From JALGVA01 sp964617715 (GTDB taxonomy: Bacteria; Armatimonadota; Zipacnadia; Zipacnadales; UBA5352), in NCBI GenBank assembly GCA_964617715.1, contig CAZTZN010000091.1, forward strand, positions 1-17,849: DNA of 17,849 nucleotides, in the 5' to 3' direction. A program made the translations under genes and the position numbers. Shown piece by piece: positions 15,245 through 17,849 of the stretch. The notes beneath the pieces are model-generated. The model saw only the letters and a list, made by a program, of their open reading frames with translations. It was not told the DNA's origin and did no database searches. The first letter of the stretch is position 1, and each line of letters opens with the position of its first letter.

Positions 15245-15516
15245 GAGCAGTGCCTGTCGCTCCGGTCGGGCGGCCCCGCGGCCTCCTCAAGCGTGCGCAG
15301 CAGGCGGGGGGCGTGGTACGTCCTGGCGCGCCCCTGACCGGGCGCCTCTTCAACGACGCCCAACTCAGCAAGCGACCTGATCAGCTTGCGGGCGCTCTGC
15401 GGCGACACATCAAGGCGGTCCGCCGCTCGCGGCACGGTCACATACGGGTTGCTGAAGAGCATGCCCACGAGCGCCAGGTCGTTGACCGCCCGGGACACCG
15501 CGCAGCAGCAGCTCAT
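15241..15516 (-). CDS. small winged-helix DNA-binding protein, Fic C-terminus-like
   Basis: 91 residues. The core NPYVTVPRAADRLDVSPQSA, RKLIRSLAELGVV and RARTYHAPRLLRTLEE matches the winged helix at the C-terminus of many Fic-family proteins and MarR/ArsR-like regulators. No Fic catalytic motif (HxFx(D/E)GNGR) lies upstream: the frame is open only to a stop at about 15591, with no HPF-type sequence. Either this is a stand-alone regulator of the following exporter (ATGA overlap), or it is the remnant of a longer protein. The first residues include C3-C4-C5. The start is uncertain because no good ribosome site precedes the ATG at 15516; it follows the aminotransferase stop by 53 bases. Confidence 0.7.
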   Translation of the reverse strand: MSCCCAVSRAVNDLALVGMLFSNPYVTVPRAADRLDVSPQSARKLIRSLAELGVVEEAPGQGRARTYHAPRLLRTLEEAAGPPDRSDRHCS

Positions 15517-15569
15517 GCAACTCGCTGACGAGACGCACGCAGCCCGGCAAGCGGCGCAACCTGCCTGGC

Positions 15570-16904
15570 TCAGAGCCCGCTCGCCTTAACTGCGGCGATC
15601 ACCGCTTCCTCGAAGATGTCCAGCGATGCGTCCGCCTGCTCCCGGGTGATGACCAGCGGCGGGGCCACCCGGATCACGTTCTTGTAAAGGCCGATGGGCG
15701 CGATGCAGACCAGGCCGCGCCTGAGACACTCGAAGACGATGGCACGGGTGAGTTCGGGGGCGGGTTCGCGGGTCTCGGGATCGGTGACGAACTCCAGCCC
15801 GCCCATGAGCCCGAGCACGCGCACGTCGCCGAGCTGAGGCACACGCTCCTGGATCTCGAGGAAGCGCGCCTTGAACAGCTCGCCCATGCGCGCGGCGTTC
15901 TCGACCAGGCCCTCGCGCTCGATTATCTCGATGGCGGCGAGCGCGGCGACCGAGGAGATCGGGTTGCCACCGTTGGTGCTGCCCATCGAGCCCGGCGGCA
16001 GAGCGTCCATGATCTCGCTGCGGCCCACCACCGCCGAGCACGGGATGCCGCTGCCCAGGCCCTTGCCGAGCGTGATCAGGTCGGGCTTGATGTCCCAGTG
16101 CTCCATGCAGAACATCTTGCCGCAGCGCCCGAAGGACGACTGCACCTCGTCGAGGATGAAGATAAGGCCCCGGTCCTTGCACCAGCGGTCGAGGCCCTCG
16201 ATCCACGACCTGGGCGGGATGATGCCGCCCGCGCCGCCCTGGTAGGGCTCGGTGATGACGGCGCACAGCGCGCCCGAGGACTGGCGATCGACCAGCCAGT
16301 CGAGGTACTCGAGGCAGGCCTGCGACGCCTCTTCTTCGGTCTTGCCCTGACACAGCGGCGCGCGGTAGAGATAGGGGAAGGGCGCGTGCAGGAAGCCCGG
16401 GGTCATGGGCCCGTAGCCCTGCTTGGTGCCCCTCATGCCGCCGGCGGAGGCGGCGCCGTAGGTGCGCCCGTGGAAGGCGCCGTCGAAGCCGATGATCTCG
16501 AAGCCGTCGCTGACGCGGCGGGCCATGCGTATGGCGGCCTCGGTGGCGTCGCTGCCGGTGGTCACCAGGAAGGCCTTGTCGATGTAGTCGGGCGTGATCT
16601 CGACCAGCTTGCGCGCCAGGTCGGCGCGTGGCTGGGTGACGAAGTCATAGCAGTTGAACAGCCTGTCGCACTGCGCCTTGATCTGCTCGACGTAGTAGGG
16701 ATGGCAGTGGCCGACGTTGGTCACCAGCACACCGCTGCACCAGTCGAGGTACTCGTTGCCGTCAACGTCGGTGATGACGCAGCCCTCGGCGTGGTCCCAG
16801 ACTACGGGCATCTGGTCGCCCATCGACTGCGGCTCATACTTCTCGGCCTGAGCGATGATCTCCCGGGACCGCGGGCCTGGGACCTCGGTGACAATCTTGG
16901 GCAT
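15570..16904 (-). CDS. class III (PLP-dependent) aminotransferase
   Basis: 444 residues, typical of the ornithine/GABA/acetylornithine aminotransferase fold type I. GSDATEAAIRMAR (117-129) binds the PLP phosphate. D252-E-V-Q255 holds the pyridine nitrogen and its neighbour. K281 in TLGKGLG is the Schiff-base lysine, and G-S-T-N-G-G-N-P follows. The family swaps an omega-amino group with a 2-oxoacid; GABA, beta-alanine, ornithine or alanine-glyoxylate activities cannot be separated here. The ATG at 16904 is chosen because the upstream in-frame extension to 17030 lies across the promoter (17002-17030) and has no domain. GAGAGG lies about nine bases upstream. It is likely first in an operon with the winged-helix, LysE and hisG genes. 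Confidence 0.93.
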   Translation of the reverse strand: MPKIVTEVPGPRSREIIAQAEKYEPQSMGDQMPVVWDHAEGCVITDVDGNEYLDWCSGVLVTNVGHCHPYYVEQIKAQCDRLFNCYDFVTQPRADLARKLVEITPDYIDKAFLVTTGSDATEAAIRMARRVSDGFEIIGFDGAFHGRTYGAASAGGMRGTKQGYGPMTPGFLHAPFPYLYRAPLCQGKTEEEASQACLEYLDWLVDRQSSGALCAVITEPYQGGAGGIIPPRSWIEGLDRWCKDRGLIFILDEVQSSFGRCGKMFCMEHWDIKPDLITLGKGLGSGIPCSAVVGRSEIMDALPPGSMGSTNGGNPISSVAALAAIEIIEREGLVENAARMGELFKARFLEIQERVPQLGDVRVLGLMGGLEFVTDPETREPAPELTRAIVFECLRRGLVCIAPIGLYKNVIRVAPPLVITREQADASLDIFEEAVIAAVKASGL

Positions 16905-17001
16905 GGCGGTTCGCCTCTCTGGACGGAGTGTTAACGGGGCGCCGTACATGTAGTACGCCGGGTGACAGAACGCAACTGGTGTCGGCCACCCGACCACGGG
17001 A

Positions 17002-17030
17002 AGTATAGCCTCGCCCCAATGGGTTGTCAA
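17002..17030 (-). promoter_or_regulatory. near-perfect promoter of the aminotransferase operon
   Basis: On the minus strand TTGACA (17025-17030) and TATACT (17002-17007) are separated by 17 bases. Transcription would start near 16995, giving a leader of about 90 bases. The leader holds a short hairpin, CGTAC (16943-16947) with GTACG (16953-16957), possibly an operator or leader structure. Confidence 0.8.
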
Positions 17031-17034
17031 ACGT

Positions 17035-17065
17035 CGGCGGCGGCCCCGATCCGAGGCCGCCGCCG
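17035..17065 (-). terminator. hairpin terminator after the oxidoreductase gene
   Basis: An 11-pair perfect stem (17035-17045 with 17055-17065) and a nine-base loop lie 25 bases past the oxidoreductase stop. On the minus strand it runs into GACGTTTGA, a short U-tract. The next promoter starts four bases later. Confidence 0.65.
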
Positions 17066-17090
17066 GTGATCGCCAGGGCGGTCGAAGGCG

Positions 17091-17849
17091 CTACAGCTCG
17101 ACGAGCCCCCCGGTCTCGATGCTGCGGTGCACGCCCGCGGCGATCCTGGTGGCTTCGAGGCCGTCGTAGCCATCGGGGTAGTCGCCGATGTCCTCGATGG
17201 TGCCGCCGTCGAGCAGCACGTTGACGTTGCGGGCGAAGTCGGCGATCGAGTCCATGCCGTAGCCTTCGAAGACCTCGCGGCCCTGCTTGTCCACGCGCTC
17301 GCGCAGGAAGCTCTTGTTGTGGGTCATCATGCCCTCGGTGTAGTTGCAGGTCATGGTCCCACGGTCCTGCGAGTCACACTCCATGAGGCCCTCAGTGCCG
17401 ACCAGGCGGATGCCCTGGTTGACGATGGCCTCGAAGGTGTCAGGCAGGATCCACGAGGTGTCGAACATGACCGAGGCGCCGTTGTCGAACTCGACTTTGG
17501 CCGAGATCGAGTCCCAGGTGTCCACGCCCAGGCTCTGCAGCTTGCCCTTGCGGCCGGTGGCCCACGCGCGCACGCCCCTGGCGTTGTTCATCAGAAAGCG
17601 CGCGAGGTCGTAGAAGTGGATGCCCAGGAACCAGCCGGGCGAGCTGTTGACCGCCCAGCCGGGGAACCAGTCGCGTGGCACCTCGATGCGGTCCTCCATG
17701 TGCGCGTAGCCGTACTCGATCTCGCCCAGGTCGCCGGCGTCGATCTTCTGCTTCATGGCGATGTGGTACTCGTCGTAGCGCTTGTGGAAGTCCACCTGCA
17801 GCAGCACGCCGTTGGCCTCGGCGGCGTCGATCATCTCCTGGCAGCCCTC
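17091..17849 (-). CDS. Gfo/Idh/MocA family oxidoreductase, C-terminal part (5' end outside window)
   Basis: Only about 252 C-terminal residues are present; the N-terminal Rossmann NAD(P)-binding domain lies beyond 17849. The visible part begins EGCQEMIDAAEANGVLLQVD, followed by HKRYDE, the family's signature where the helix and strand lead into the catalytic domain. GIHFYDLARFL carries the His-x-x-Asp pair expected near the substrate. The C-terminal beta-sheet domain (KVEFDNGASVMFD, GTEGLME, DSIADFARNV, GYDGLEATRIAAGVHRSIETG) is complete, and the stop is TAG. Family members oxidise or reduce sugars and cyclitols (inositol, glucose-fructose, amino-sugars). The substrate is unresolved. It is followed by a hairpin terminator. 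Confidence 0.9.
   Translation of the reverse strand, partial: EGCQEMIDAAEANGVLLQVDFHKRYDEYHIAMKQKIDAGDLGEIEYGYAHMEDRIEVPRDWFPGWAVNSSPGWFLGIHFYDLARFLMNNARGVRAWATGRKGKLQSLGVDTWDSISAKVEFDNGASVMFDTSWILPDTFEAIVNQGIRLVGTEGLMECDSQDRGTMTCNYTEGMMTHNKSFLRERVDKQGREVFEGYGMDSIADFARNVNVLLDGGTIEDIGDYPDGYDGLEATRIAAGVHRSIETGGLVEL

Noticed and set aside
14099..15337. A 412-codon open frame on the plus strand opposite hisG and the LysE gene
   Set aside because: It is antisense to two confidently identified genes, with low-complexity Gln/His/Gly-rich composition.

Overview
This is a high-GC bacterial chromosomal window, almost entirely coding. Sixteen of the seventeen protein genes lie on the minus strand, and one helicase gene lies on the plus strand. 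The best lineage clue is the pilin-like H-X9-DG protein (2706-3362), whose N-terminus and 'LFPVFAKAREKAR' segment are typical of Armatimonadota (and, less closely, Planctomycetota/Lentisphaerota). The glutamate-rich MerR-type protein, the zinc-ribbon/TPR protein and the 'DLNAYLGHWPFR' amidohydrolase paralogue fit the same group. The assignment to Armatimonadota is an inference, not a proof. I see no phage genes, transposase, CRISPR array or rRNA.

Layout. (1) 1-40 is the 3' end of a tRNA. It is followed by a promoter (64-92) and a strongly structured intergenic stretch (about 98-218) that may be a small RNA. (2) 241-2593 (-) is a tightly coupled three-gene operon: a CPBP-type membrane protease, an amidohydrolase with intact metal ligands, and a second amidohydrolase that has lost every metal ligand I can place. 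(3) 2706-3362 (-) is the pilin-like DUF1559 protein, with its own promoter and a hairpin terminator. (4) 3583-6216 (+) is an 877-residue Ski2/Hel308-like helicase that ends in a helix-hairpin-helix and an OmpR/PhoB-type winged helix. It has a near-consensus promoter. (5) 6376-9124 (-) holds an enolase-superfamily acid-sugar dehydratase, a YkgJ-like cysteine-cluster protein and a small sigma-region-4-like DNA-binding protein. (6) 9441-13457 (-) is a four-gene operon: zinc-ribbon/TPR membrane protein, TPR lipoprotein, DUF2905 membrane protein and MerR/BldC-like regulator. (7) 13622-16904 (-) holds a class III aminotransferase, a small Fic-C-terminus-like winged helix, a LysE-family exporter and long-form HisG. 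It is probably one transcript from a perfect-consensus promoter (17002-17030). (8) 17091-17849 (-) is the C-terminal part of a Gfo/Idh/MocA oxidoreductase that continues beyond the window.

How the parts may work together. The dehydratase, the two amidohydrolases and the Gfo/Idh/MocA oxidoreductase suggest sugar or sugar-acid use, but they lie in separate transcription units, so no single pathway can be claimed. Regions 2 and 6 look like multi-protein assemblies because of their start/stop overlaps (TGATG, ATGA, GTGA). The most unusual objects are the helicase/winged-helix fusion, the active/inactive amidohydrolase pair, and the structured RNA candidate beside the tRNA.
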